Origin: Micropterix aruncella
Taxonomy: Eukaryota; Arthropoda; Insecta; Lepidoptera; Micropterigidae
Direction: 5' to 3'
Assembly: GCA_944548615.1 (NCBI GenBank)
Contig: OX155951.1
Coordinates: 38,188,995-38,252,994, forward strand
DNA length: 64,000 nt
The notes beneath the pieces were generated by a model. It was not told the DNA's origin and made no database searches. It saw nothing but the letters and a program-made list of their open reading frames with translations. Shown one piece after another: positions 48,400-60,683 of this stretch; position 1 is the stretch's first letter, and the number at the start of each line of letters is the position of its first letter. Made by a program: the position numbers and the translations under genes.

Positions 48400-49530
48400 C
48401 TGTGCGGGGCTCATGTTTCTATTTATATTACTCCAGCCAACCCAGGCTGTCCCAGAAGGTTAACAGCCTGTTTAGGTTGCTACAGGCCTCCGGGACAGAT
48501 GCTGGAGATTGTGGTATTCTTGCCCGTTGCTCTGCCACGCTCCTGCATTCCATGAGCACATGCTGTTGCGTTTCTTCTTCCTCCATGCATCCTCTGCATA
48601 GAGGGCTGTCTAAACAGGTGTTTGTTTAGGGGACAGTGGCCTGTCATAGTACCTAGGGAGCTAATGGGCCCATGATGAGGTGGCCACGATGACCCATGTG
48701 TTCGGGGTCGGTCACACTCTCGGGTCAACACCCATCCGATGGCCTCCACGCATGGGGTGCGAACCTGGGTAGGACACTGGGTCAACCAGTCTCCCCTGGG
48801 AATCAAACCTCTGGCGCTCCTGGACGGTCTGCGCACCGAGCGGCGAAAGCCAATCGATTGTGCTCTCCGACTAACAGTCGGGGGAGTAGGGAACTGTATT
48901 GTTTCCTATAGAGCGGGGGTGGTTGTCTACCTTACGGCGACTGCTCTTGAAATGACCATTGGCCATCCGATCCCGGTTCAGAGTCGGGCAAAGGACGCCT
49001 TGGTCCGCGATAGATTCGGTGCACACCGTTTCACCGCTTCGTAAGGAAGAGGACCGCGCAAGCGACCTCGAACTCGGAACCAATCGAGAGACCGGAGAAA
49101 CCTGGTCACAATTGGAAGCAAGGGCGCGAGTGTCGGCCCGCCAGGTAACATACTGGCTATCTCGCGGTAAAGGCGTTGGTCTCTTGCGGGTTGTGGCGTA
49201 GCTAGACCTCGGATTTGTAATGTCCAAAGTCTTCTACGCTCACTGCACGGTCGATAGAACGATGAATCGTTAAAACGTCCTGCGGTGACGGGTTCGCCCG
49301 TTGTGGTTGACATCTCAATATGTCATAGTACCTATGACTTTACGGATTTTGTCCCTTTTTAATCTGGCGAGGTTGCGGGCAAGTTTTTTAGGCGCTTCCG
49401 GAACCGCGTTCTTTGTTTGCCTGCATCCTGCGTTTTTTTTCCATTCTTTAAGGTGGGTTTCGTCGGTGTTTCTGCGTAGCCATGTTTTTATTTGGGCCTG
49501 GGGTATAGGCATCAAGGGTTCCGGTCTTTA
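48400..49530 (-). pseudogene. RNase H-type LINE ORF2 C-terminus, split by SINE-like copy B
   Basis: 49530-49334 reads ETHLKEWKKNAGCRQTKNAV then LARNLARLKRDKIRKVIGTM; after the insertion 48654-48400 resumes TGHCPLNKHLFR and, one frame over, LCRGCMEEEETQQHVLMECR. This is the terminal RNase H/CCHC-like region of I/R1-type insect LINEs. The reading runs straight across once one TSD copy and the 666-bp element are discounted; another frameshift near 48600 shows it was already decaying. Confidence 0.7.
48655..49320 (+). mobile_element. SINE-like retroelement, full copy B with 13-bp TSD
   Basis: A 666-bp unit flanked by TGTCATAGTACCT (48642-48654 and 49321-49333), inserted in a LINE pseudogene. It begins AGGGAGCTAATGGGCCCATG and ends GGTTGACATCTCAATA, like copy A. 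A-box-like TGGCCACGATG at ~48680 and B-box-like GGGTCAACACC at ~48721. Frames inside are not conserved as proteins. Confidence 0.82.
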
Positions 49531-49539
49531 GACTTATGC

Positions 49540-52190
49540 CAGCTATTACGTTTCAATTGACAATATTTCTATTAATGTATTTTTTTTCTACGCGGCTGAG
49601 CTATTTACAGGATCAGTTTGAGAATGATAGAGATACGTATAATTGAATAGAGGATAGTTCACTAATAACTAACAAACTTTTACCAAGTTTTAAATGCATT
49701 ATATTCCATTCGGAGACCGCAGAAGGCGTGCTTAACTTCGCGCCGGTTATTGAATACAGACTAAAACAGATTACGCCCGCCATTAAGGGAGTGTGCTGCT
49801 CGAGTCGGTCGCGGTCGTCTTCCGGTTTCATCATTTTCAAATGCTACCCGGTTCTGGGAAATCGAAGCATATAATAATGCAGAACCATATTCCTAAAACA
49901 ACATAATAGAGGCACAGTGTGAATAAAAGTATCAGTATGCCGACGAGCGTCCTCATTGTTTCAAATTAGGTGACTCGTAAAGCTGAAACTGAAAAGTAGA
50001 CTGAATCTCTGAAAACTCTGGAAGATCTGAAAAAGTTTTTCTGTCCCTTAATGTATAGTTATCCTACGTCTCTTCCCATCCTTTCATGTCCTTTGCTCAT
50101 TGCAAATATTCTTAAAATCCTATTTATATTTAAGAAAAGGGCATTTTTATTTGATATAAGAAGCATTAAGTTTTTGATGTTTTGCTCTACTAGCATCTAA
50201 ATATATTCACTTTAACGAAAGTTGGATGTAGTTGTAATTTAAGCAATAAGTCCGCATACTTTATGTTTTGTTTTAAAATGTGCAATAAAGAATTCCTATC
50301 TATATATTTATCCAACTTGTTTACGCTATCGAGGCGGGCCGAAATACAGTCGGTTGAACAGACAAAACTAGGATTTTATTTTTGTAAAAAAACTAGTTAA
50401 ATACAAATATTCTCCATTTTTCGAGCTTTTGCCTTGATTATTTTCAATACTGCCGTCGAAGTATAGTGTCTCTGACAGATATAGTTATATTGCAGCTCAT
50501 TGCCAATAGCATAATCTTGGTGGATATGCCAATAGCATAATCTTAGCAATAGCACTACTGTATTGCATACTTAAATCACTAATTGTATTACATACTTAAA
50601 TCTGTTTGCTATTGCGCCTCGATTACGTTGGAAAGACATGTATAGTATTTTTTGTGGATATACATAACACAATTCTACGCAATTGTATGACGGTAATACC
50701 ATTACACCGGATCTCAAAACGTTCTCATCTCGAAACGCCATTATTAATGGCGTCACTTTAAGGTCTGTATGAGTCTTTGCTAGTTATGATAAGATATGTA
50801 TGAGTCTTTTGCTGGTTGTCAAAAAAAAAATGTTAAGTTTATTTGCAATATGTTTAAATGTAACTGTTAGGTTCTCTAGTAACATCACACAACTCATAGC
50901 TGGCAGTCAGCTTACTCAGAACGATGACAAATTTATGATTTCTATATATGAGAGTAGTGTTGTCGTGTAATAGATGGTGAGATCCTCAATAGCGTAATTT
51001 CGATCGATAGAAAATGAGCTATATAATCGTTTCAGTATCTTACCATCCTCGATTAACCTCATCTTACTTGGCTGTCATTTTCATCGTCTGTTTTGTTTAA
51101 TTAATACACTGGGAAGCACTGGTAACGAAGGGATCAATGAGCTCATACATTTTGTAATTAAACTTTTATGACATTATTGGCTGTCAAAGGTATCAAAGGT
51201 CGGGTATCAAAAGGAACATCAATAGATTTTCAAGACGATGCTTTGTTATTTTTTGTTATTTCATTACTTTTAACTGACTTTCGTTTTTGAATACATTTTA
51301 GACATTGCTAGGTATTTCATAAAACATTCGAGACCTTATTTCTTTACAATATGGAAATACATTTTATTAGAAATTATGTAAAGTTACACCAGATGATGTG
51401 TAAAGTTACACCTGATATATGCAAATATCATAATTTTATGTCGATTCTAAGTGTAGCTCTATTTCGTCATATCGCTTTAGCCTCAATCAGCAATTTTAAC
51501 ACTTTTTTGTTACTATTTTATTGCGGAATATGTGCAGAAGGTATGCCCGTTCGTATACCCTCGTTCGTCCAATCTTATGATCAAATTCACGTGTTTCACG
51601 GAAAAAACCCACTCAAAAAGCCGGCTTTAGCCGGCTTTTCAATATGAATCTTTATTTTTTCCTCAGTCGTTTGTACATGTTTTCCCATGTTTTGTGAGAA
51701 CACTTTGAATAGTCGGTGGAAAACGTCTTTAAAGCTATCATTGGTTCCTGACCACAAGAGTTTTACAGCAGAGGAATTAAGCAACTCTCATTAAAATGAC
51801 AAATCTGCATATATATTGGGGTCAATATTTCTATTAATTAAATATATATTTTTCATACAAAATTTATGGCCTTAAATCCCGTTATAGGACAACAAATTCA
51901 TAGGTAAGGACCCAATACTTAATATTGATATAGTTATATAGTTTGTGATAATTTCTATGTTATATCGGTATAATTAATGTAATAACTTGAATTTTAATGT
52001 ATTAGAAGTGCCGTAAACATTTTATTTTTTTATTTTTTATATGTTTTATTTGACTATCTGACTATCTGACTATCTGGTAATTTAATTATTTTGACTATCT
52101 CTTAAGTCATATATCCATTTATATTATAAATGTATACTATTTAATTTCTTTTAATATAATAATGTTCTCGGCTGCTATTATAAAATGTAT
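49540..52190. other. intergenic, no gene seen
   Basis: 50655-50760 is a repeat also at 32640-32790. Frames at 51351-51784 are short and overlap a hairpin. Otherwise AT-rich unique-looking DNA. Confidence 0.4.
51613..51641. repeat. GC hairpin flanked by A and T runs
   Basis: AAAAAGCCGGCTTTAGCCGGCTTTTC: perfect stem AAAAGCCGGCT/AGCCGGCTTTT. It looks like a bacterial intrinsic terminator but the context is eukaryotic. Confidence 0.7.
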
Positions 52191-52194
52191 GTAT

Positions 52195-55165
52195 TGTAAT
52201 GATCTGAAAATCATCACATGATCGCTTAGCAGCTCTAAGCTAACCGGAAATAGATTAATCGAATTTTTAAAATTAAATTGTACTTTAAAAAGATCATAGT
52301 GACATCTAGCGATTTAATTAGGAACTAAACTTGACAGATGAAGAATGTCAGTTGCTAAACTATAGAGTGCAGTGCCAGCGTCACATAAATAAAGGGGTTT
52401 TGAATAGTTTTGAGAGTTAAGGACATTATTAGGGGTTTAAAAATAGATAATCAGGAATATTTGGCAAGAAATTAGCATATTTTGAGATTTTTACGAAAAA
52501 ATTGACGTAAAATTCAACAATTGACAAATAGACAATAGAAGCATGCTTATGGTCTGGAAAAGTCGACTGATTGGTTTTTCAAAGAATTATAGAAGGGGTT
52601 CATTAAATAGTAGGAATTATGGGAGAATTTAATAGTAATATTGATAAAGTCATTTATAGAACATTTGATTTATTATTAAGAGAAATTGGAAAACATAATC
52701 GATATCGGTGAGGGAAAGGAGAATCAATGATGTCAAAAGAATTTCACCGAATAATTGCCAGTCAAAATAAAAATTAATAGTTAAATTGAGGAAATTTAGA
52801 AACACTTAATTAAAATAAAGGAATTACTAGATAAAAATACTAGCAATAAATAAAATTGAAATAAAATAGTTATATTATTTCGCTTTCAAATGCGAAAGCG
52901 GAAACGACGCGAAAGAAAGGCGGCAAGGTCAGGTCAAAGTATGAAGATTTCCCGCCGAATATGAAACATCAATTTCTCATAATACGTAAATTAAATACTT
53001 AAAATCATGTGTAGAAGTAGAAGCACGAATTATCGTTAAGAAATTCGCTTGTTAGCAATGTAGCAGAGCGTTAATTAACGAAAAAATAGATAAATCAGAT
53101 CGTTTTGTGATTGATTAGTCAATAGTTGTGGGTTAAATTATTGAAAAAAGGTCATATCGATAGGGGTGTTATAAAAGGGATGGACGTGTTGCTTCCGGCA
53201 TCCATTAAGAAATTTTAGTTGCACGCACTAAAGCTGCGAAAGTTTGGGAAAGAAAAGTATATCTTGGGGCTCAGATGTGAGGATAAAACAGTTTAAAATA
53301 AGGGCACTGAGATGCTGTGAAGCATCTTAGTGCCCAGTTCATTTAAATTCGTATAAAGTGTGCAGATCGTACATCACAGAAACGCTTTATCGCACTCGTC
53401 ATTGAGGCGCTTTTTACAAAGACACTAAAACGAACAAATAATTGAAAATCCAGTGCTAAAAATGTGAATCGAGAGAGCTACGCGAGTTGGCATGTAAAAA
53501 TCCAACATTTCAAATAAAATAGAAGTACGAGATTTCGTCGGGTTGCAATACGGAAATTATATCAAAGATGGCGACGAGGCAAAGTCAGATTAATATATCA
53601 CAACATTGCGAGCGTTCTTCGGAGGTGCATAACATAGCGGTGAAATACAATTAACATTGACGAGAACGCAGTAACGGCTTGGAATTGCAGTACGATAGCG
53701 AAGAGGTTGGGGTTTCTAAAAAGGCATTCGTCGTGGTATGGCAGATTTCTAGGAATGCAACAACACATCGAAGATTGACATTTAGTTATAAGTGCATAAT
53801 TGTGCAATGCAGCTGTAAATACGGGAAGTATAGCCGAGAGTCATTGTCGGCAAAGATGTACTAAAAATATGTAAGTTTATTTTGCCGAAGCTGGCGTTAT
53901 TTAATTATTTGGGCCGAAGCTAGCAACCAATATTGTCATTGTTGTATATTTTTTGGGGTTATAAATATTAGAGTTTTGGGGGGTTTGTTGGAAATTATTA
54001 GAAATGATAAGTAGTAGTAACGTAAATGCGTGATTTCTACATATTTGCACGTTAACTAAAAATGAGTCATTTAACATCGATTGACAGGAAGAGTCGTTGA
54101 TAATTATACGAGGTAAACCTCTAGACAGACTCTCATTTAATTTGGAAGAGAGTTAGCCTTTCTAACTCCATTGATTCAGACACCAGCCATTATATAAATG
54201 TGCTCTTAATTTGGAAACTAGTTAAGGAAACATTCGAATTATACTGAATGTTAGATTAAATTTAAAGATAAGGAAAATTGTAGATTATATTGTATTAAGG
54301 TTTTTTGTTTTGACTGATCGATGGGGTTCCACGGATAACGGGGAGGGAATAGTATTAATAGAAATAATAGAACGAAAACCATATGGACAACCAGTGGACT
54401 GGATGGTAACCAGGTCGTAGTTTATATCGGGCATTAGCGACTGCGGTCATTTAAATTCATTATATCACTGGAACGCCATCGACTAGTTGACAGTATGTTA
54501 GTTATAAGTAATTTTATTGTTGTATGTAACATTACGATTCATGTTTCAATATAAATTGACATTGAACATATTTAAGTAAATAAGGGATTAGAATCTAATT
54601 GTCGAATTTCACGGCGGATATTTAAACTCATGCATTATCATTATTAATATTATTTTATTAACAATCGACTGAACGCAGCCATTGTTGTCATCGACAAATG
54701 ATCGATCGAAAATAACTCAAGAAGAAATTGTAAATAATTGTGGTGAATTAGGCGCTCATTATAACAAATATAATTCACAATAGTAGTACTTAAACTAAAA
54801 TAGAAGAATTTATAAATTTAATTGTTAATATATGCATTTGGGTTAATATATGGATTATTAATTGGAGAAGATTTGTTTCATTGAGGAAGTAAATACAGAG
54901 GGAAATTATTAGACAAGGTGTTGGAAGCCTATCCCACTGGAAGGTAATATTATCACTGTCGCTGATATGGTAGTGAAGTAAGGGGATCAAAAGTATAGCT
55001 TACAATTTTAAAGATAGAGATATAGGAAAAAGCAACTCTCTACAAATGACGTCCCAATGTGGTGGGCCAATAGACTTTGAAAGTATCTTAACATAACGAG
55101 AAATAGATTATAAAATCATAACTCACAGATGGAAGTGAGAAGTAGTAGAAAAAATCAACGCTACA
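52195..55165 (+). repeat. 5' LTR (2,971 bp)
   Basis: Identical in length to the 3' LTR, offset 8,489 bp. Differences seen by eye: 54416, 54619 and 54872. It contains a TATA box (53170-53177), a hairpin at 53302-53335 and, near its end, a PBS-like sequence at 55047-55066. Frames inside are not conserved coding. Confidence 0.92.
53170..53177 (+). promoter_or_regulatory. TATA box of the LTR promoter
   Basis: TATAAAAG in the middle of the LTR, followed by a GC-richer segment; also in the 3' LTR at 61659-61666. It would place U3 at ~1 kb and R-U5 at ~1.9 kb. Function inferred. Confidence 0.5.
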
Positions 55166-55167
55166 AA

Positions 55168-55187
55168 TGCCGTCCCAACGTGTGGGG
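55168..55187 (+). other. primer binding site (tRNA-Lys-like)
   Basis: TGCCGTCCCAACGTGTGGGG two bases after the LTR end resembles the known Lys-type site TGGCGCCCAACGTGGGG with a few changes. A related sequence lies 121 bp upstream inside the LTR. Confidence 0.6.
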
Positions 55188-55762
55188 CCTTGATAGATTC
55201 TAAATAAAATAAATAGTAAATTATTTCGATCGATCGTAATTTGGGCATTTAATAAATAAAAAAATATAGAAACATGAATCGTGTGATATAACTGTATATT
55301 TAGCATTGCGAATTGTTGATATATTGTATATGTGTGTTGTTTCTGGAAATCTGCCTATATACATAAATTAATGTTATTGTACATTATGTACACATATTGA
55401 CTGCAATCGTCGTAATTGAATCGGTGATTAAAATAGTACCTCGGGAATAAGAATAGTTTAAAAATAAAATAAACAAATTTGATTGGAAATAGATTTTATT
55501 AAGAATTAGGCTGGAATTAAAATAAATTAAAATAATTGTAATCAGGACGCCGCGGATAATAACCTTTGGCACGATAGCAATCGTCAACCTTTTGCTTTGA
55601 ATAAAATATAATAAATTAAATTCGTTTAATTAAAAATAAAATAAATTGAATTAGTTTTGAATCAAAATAAAAATAAATAAAATAAATTAATTAAATTTAT
55701 TTAAATTAAAATAAAATAAATTAAATACGACAAATAAATTAAGAATAGACATAGACATCATA
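55188..55762. other. LTR element leader, AT-rich
   Basis: Untranslated leader; 55600-55740 is a run of imperfect AAATAAAATAAATT repeats just before the gag start. Confidence 0.5.
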
Positions 55763-56961
55763 ATGTCTCAAACAGCTTCGTCATCGAAAAAACGAAGGCT
55801 GGAGAGAGATATATCTCAGGGACGTGTGGAACCATTATTCGGAATTAGGCAGAAAGAAGATTTTTATAACACTGTGTCTCAATGGAACCTGGATGTAGAC
55901 CAGGAAAATAAAATGTTTTTGGATAGGGAAAGGGAGCAAATGGCGGATAAGATTCAAGAGTTAGAAAGAAAATTGTCGCAATTAGAAATAGGAAGAGATG
56001 CGAAGAGGAAATCTATAAAACCACGTTTCGAACCTGTGCAATCGGGGTACAATGACATATATAAATGGGGTCTACGTTTTTCAGGGGAACATTCTGTCTT
56101 GGAGTTTATAGAATCATGTGAGGATAGACTACGATCGCGTCGTGCAACAGTGAGGAGCTCATACAATCGTTTACTGAATTGTTGAGTGGAGCAGCCCTGA
56201 AATGGTTTAGGTCAATTAGGACGAATGATTTGACTTGGTCGCAGTTAAAGGCGAAATTAGTAGAGCGTTTTGAACCAATCAATTATCAAATTAAAATTGA
56301 TAGTCAGATACGCAATTTGAAACAAAAGCCGTCGCAGAATATTCAGGAATTCATAACTGAAGTTCGGGGTTTGAATGCCCTTTTAAAAGAGCAAATTGGG
56401 GAGTCAATGTTATTGGAGATTCTTAAAATTAATATTGCGGATAGGTACAAACCTATTCTAGGCTCTCAAATCTTAATGACAATAGAAGAATTAGTTAAAT
56501 ATGCCATGAACTTCGAACAATATTTAGAAAAGGAAACGACTGCAAAACCTTTCAAACATTTTCAAAATAAAACAGTCGCGACAGTATCAAAGGAGAGTAT
56601 AGTGTATAATAGGAATAATAATCGGGGCGGTTTCACTGGATATAGGGGACGCGGACGTGGCTATACAGTGAATGCGTTTAATACGGGGAGATTGAATTAT
56701 TCTGATTTGACTGGGCCTGGAAACCAGAGTCACAGGAAGTGCCTTAAATGTCAGGAAGTAGGGCACCATTATAAGTTTTGTCCTAATGTTCGCGGCAAAA
56801 TCTGTTTCGGATGCAGGTTAGAAGGGTTTACCATTAGGGAATGTACTGGCTGCGTGAAGAATAGCGAGATCGTTGATAATAAAACAGGGGACGTCCGACG
56901 GAATAGAGAATCTGGAGACCCTGAAACAGCTCATGGATCACGGAGTCAGGGAAACGAATAG
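55763..56961 (+). pseudogene. gag polyprotein of the LTR element (one frameshift)
   Basis: Starts MSQTASSSKKRRLERDIS; a coiled-coil-prone segment follows (FLDREREQMADKIQELERKL), then the capsid-type retrotransposon gag domain (LEFIESCEDRL; ALKWFRSI..DLTWSQLKAKLV; QNIQEFITEVRGL), an RG-rich linker (GGFTGYRGRGRGY) and two zinc knuckles: CLKCQEVGHHYKFC (C-X2-C-X4-H-X4-C) and CFGCRLEGFTIREC, where His is replaced by Phe. A single-base loss near 56150 splits it into frames 55763-56185 and 56179-56961. It forms the particle in related elements. Ty3/gypsy-like by architecture; clade uncertain. Confidence 0.82.
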
Positions 56962-57019
56962 AGAACTCGATGGCTGGGAGGGGGTCGTCGGTTCGCATTT
57001 TTAATAATACCCTAAATAT

Positions 57020-57170
57020 AATGATATGGATCAGAGACCTTATATTTATGTAAGGTTAAATAATTTTAAATTAAAGCATTAGTAGATACAGGCTCTTCTG
57101 TTAATATAATAGGGAGAAAATATATAACATTATTTCAGGATTGTGCGTTGATAACAAATGCAATAATATG
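57020..57170 (+). pseudogene. aspartic protease remnant of the LTR element
   Basis: The frame through 57085 reads ALVDTGSSVNIIGRKYITLF, the DTGS active-site strand of retroelement proteases, then stops by 57175. The second half of the domain and the rest of pol are missing. Confidence 0.65.
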
Positions 57171-60050
57171 TAATTGATGTCGGCGGATGGTACGATACAG
57201 AATATTATAGGAGAATTGGAGATAGATACCAAATATGAGAACATTTGCCGACGTTTAAAATACATACTTAGTAAATAATAAAACAGGGGACATACTTAAA
57301 ATACTTACTTATATATAAAATCGGAAGGTAAAGCCATAGGGCGATGCCACATAAAAGATATGGTAAAAATTAGTAAGGGGTGATTAAAGAACCTTACGGT
57401 TTTATCGGTTGAGTGATTAGTTATAGAAGCTCAATAAATTAGAGTATATGGAGTATTAAAAAACTCACGGTTTTGTTGATGGTATGTTTTGTGGTTGTCA
57501 TAGCATTATAATATTATTATATTGGCTGTCATGGCGGTTATTATTATTTTATTGAGAGAATAACCGGCAGATTATTTTGAATATCAGAGTTATTGATTGT
57601 AGCGGGGTGTGTGTTCTTGTATATGTATTGTATTATTATTATACCAACATAATAAATATTTTAACACGATATATTAAACATTAGATTTCATCATTTTCAA
57701 GTTATAAATTACATTACAGATAATATCATTTTCCTGTTCCTTACTAGTAATAGATATTATCCTATCCATCATCCTATCACCATTCCTATCCTACCATCCT
57801 ATCCATCATCCTATCACCATTCCTATCCTACCATTCTATCATACACTACCTATCCTATCACATTCCTTATTTCTATTCCATTACCAAAGTCTTAATAGCA
57901 ACAAATCATTAATGCCATACACCAAAAGCAGTATACAATAAATCAGAAATATTTTAATTACAATACATATTAGCTTACACGTTTAGTTGAGCAGTATAGT
58001 TTAATCTTTTCACATTAGAATCACACATTATTTTGCGTATATATATATAGCATACAGTTACATTTTGCTAAACATATTATCCATTTGATACGTATATGTA
58101 TGGAAGAATGCACCTCGTGAAATCGTTGGGTTGTAAAATATTGTTAATAAGCTGACAGTTTTTTTTCATTTGGGTATCTAGTGGAGTGATATTGTTTTGC
58201 AAAATTGGGAAAAGAGTTATAACAAGGAGAGCGTTGTGTTGTTTGAATCTCTTCGTTTTAAGCAACAAGTATTCCTTTCCTATCCTATCCTATCTTATCC
58301 TAAATCCTATCCTAATCACCTACAACTTGTTGTCCAATCATTCCTACCTAAAGCGAAGAAATACAAGCGAACACGATTAGGAATCTCATTAGTGTAATAA
58401 GTTTTTGTTGTTGAACTAAATGGCAAAGCAGTATCGGGATACGATTATTATATTGGAGAGAAGATTCCAAAGTATTATTAGTAAAGTCGATGGATTATTG
58501 TTATTGATAAAGTTGGTTGATCGTTATATTATTGAGACTGTATAGGGCCAGATTAAAATCATTATTATAATTATTATAAAATATAATATATTTTTGGAAT
58601 TGAGTTATAGTGCTATATAGGAAGCGACTATAAGATGAATGAAGAGTCATATTAATATTGTTATTTGGTATAGAATATTTGGTGGTATTGTCGACGTCTC
58701 GCTATTTTAGAGCGGGATGAAGAAGTTAGAATCGAAAAATAGCGCTAATTTTAGAGCGACTATAATATTATGGGAAATTTTATCTGAAGTGGGCGGTCTT
58801 CGGAGTTGGAGCCACTGCTCGGGTCCATGTTTTGTTTTGTATTTGGTAACTTGCGAGGGAGTATATATCGAGGTCTCGGCAAGGTTGAGGTCGCACCTCA
58901 ACGCGTGACCCTGATCAGGTCTACGCTTTTGGACGAGTTGACACCCAGAGTCGGATATGGTCTAGATTCGACAGGGAGGAGCTCAGATACCCAATGGGAT
59001 TATTATTATTACGGTGGCATTATGGTTACATGCACCAGGGGGGTTATTATGGGGTTGCGAAATTGGAATAGGCCGGATATTGATTTAGTTTATGTTATGA
59101 AGGAGATAAATAGTAGCGATCCAGGAGGGTGAGAGAAGAAGGACGATAAATACATTTGTTAATTAGTAAACCAACATAAGTTGTGATGAAGGAGGGGATT
59201 GACTTTGGTATGAAGATAGAATGAAAGGCGTTTTGAACGTGAGGTATGCAGAACGGTGAAAGGATAAATTCAGTTTCCAAATTCTGAAATAACGAATGAG
59301 AGTTAGAAACCATTTACAGTGTACGTTAAAATCACAAACAATAGACTAGTGAAGAACCTATTAACAATCGTCAGGTTATCTAATTTGAGATTGTGTCTAA
59401 GTAAATAGCAGAAGGACAAGCCCAGCGTGAAATAGCATACTATATTAAATAAGAACTTACTATGCGACTGGTTGGGACAATGTCACGATTTTTTAAAAAT
59501 CTAGAACATTAAGGGACGACCAGAGCCTGTTCAAGTGCATTGTTCTGACTTAGGCATATTCAAACTAATTTTTTGAAGAGTTAGACAGTTAAAATGTTCA
59601 CCATCGAGGACTCGGGTTAAATCCTAATTGAGCGGAGTGGGTGAACGGAGAAGAAATAAACGGAATCAATTTAAATTTTGCAACGGAGAGAAATATTATA
59701 ATTATTATATTAATGTATTGAGAGTATTTATAGATTGGTCGATAGAACAGAATAAGTAGGTGGAGACATGGTCGAGGACTCGGGTTTATTTCCTAATTGA
59801 GCGGACGCATGTTGAAGCGAAAGAGAGGAGGAGAAGTTGGAATATATTATATAAATTTTAAAATTTGCAACAGGAGTGTTTGAAATCTTCGTCATTATTG
59901 TTATTATAGGTATCATATTATTGAGGTGAGATATAGAGGAGAAAGTTAGAAATTATATTAAAAGTATTATCATTAAAAGATCTGGGTTAGGAGATTGGTA
60001 TTATATGGAAACAAGATAGAAATTATAGACTTGAAGAGGGAAGGCAAGCC
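57171..60050. other. LTR element interior without pol; low-complexity blocks
   Basis: No RT, RNase H or integrase motif found in any frame. It holds the CCTATC-rich minisatellite (57745-57870), a second one at 58273-58310, and a GGACTCGGGTT...CCTAATTGAGCGGA phrase repeated at 59608 and 59773. Confidence 0.55.
57745..57870 (+). repeat. CCTATC-type pyrimidine minisatellite
   Basis: CATCCTATCACCATTCCTAT then CCTACCAT(C/T) repeated about 2.5 times, with more CCTATC at the edges. Confidence 0.75.
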
Positions 60051-60590
60051 ACAAAACATATCGTAAGGGTACGAGAATTAAAAGTAAAATATTATCATAA
60101 CATTATAGTACAAAACATATCGTAAGGGTACGTGAATTAAAAGTAAAATATTATCATAACATTATAGTACAAAATATATAGTAAAGGTACGTGAATTAAA
60201 CGTAAAATATTATAATTAACATATAGCACAAAACATATCGTAAGGGTACGTGAATTAAAAGTAAAATATTATCATAACATTATAGTACAAAATATATAGT
60301 AAAGGTACGTGAATTAAACGTAAAATATTATAATTAACATATAGCACAAAACATATCGTAAAGGTACGTGAATTAAACATAAACTATTATCATGACATTA
60401 TAGTACAAAACATATCGTAAAGGCACGTGAATTAAACGTAAAATATTATAATTAACATATAGCACAAAACATATCGTAAAGGTACGTGAATTAAACATAA
60501 ACTATTATCATTGACATTATAGTACAAACATATCATAGGAGTTACATAGTTATTTCCATAAAATTATTAACATTAATATTATATTACAAA
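60051..60590 (+). repeat. ~59-bp tandem repeat, about nine units
   Basis: Units starting ACAAA(A)CATATCGTAARGG begin at 60051, 60110, 60170, 60228, 60287, 60346, 60404, 60463 and 60522. Two end types (CATTATAGT and TTAACATATAGC) mostly alternate, suggesting a ~117-bp higher-order unit. Ends ~90 bp before the purine tract. Confidence 0.88.
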
Positions 60591-60683
60591 CATCATGAAT
60601 AAGCGGTTGGAGATTGAACAGATAACAAGAAAGATATGTGATATGATTGCTTGAGGGCAAGCAGAGATTTTGGGAGGGGGTAT

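Noticed and set aside
51596..51647. Bacterial-type intrinsic terminator and a bacterial insert
   Set aside because: The hairpin with A/T runs is real, but flanking frames have no bacterial gene features and the composition matches the surroundings; likely chance or transposon structure.
53598..53864. Two overlapping ORFs present in both LTRs (also 62087-62353)
   Set aside because: Duplicated only because the LTR is duplicated; opposite-strand overlapping frames without any domain.
57745..57870. CRISPR-like array
   Set aside because: CCTATC units are too short and there are no spacers; a simple minisatellite in a eukaryotic retroelement.
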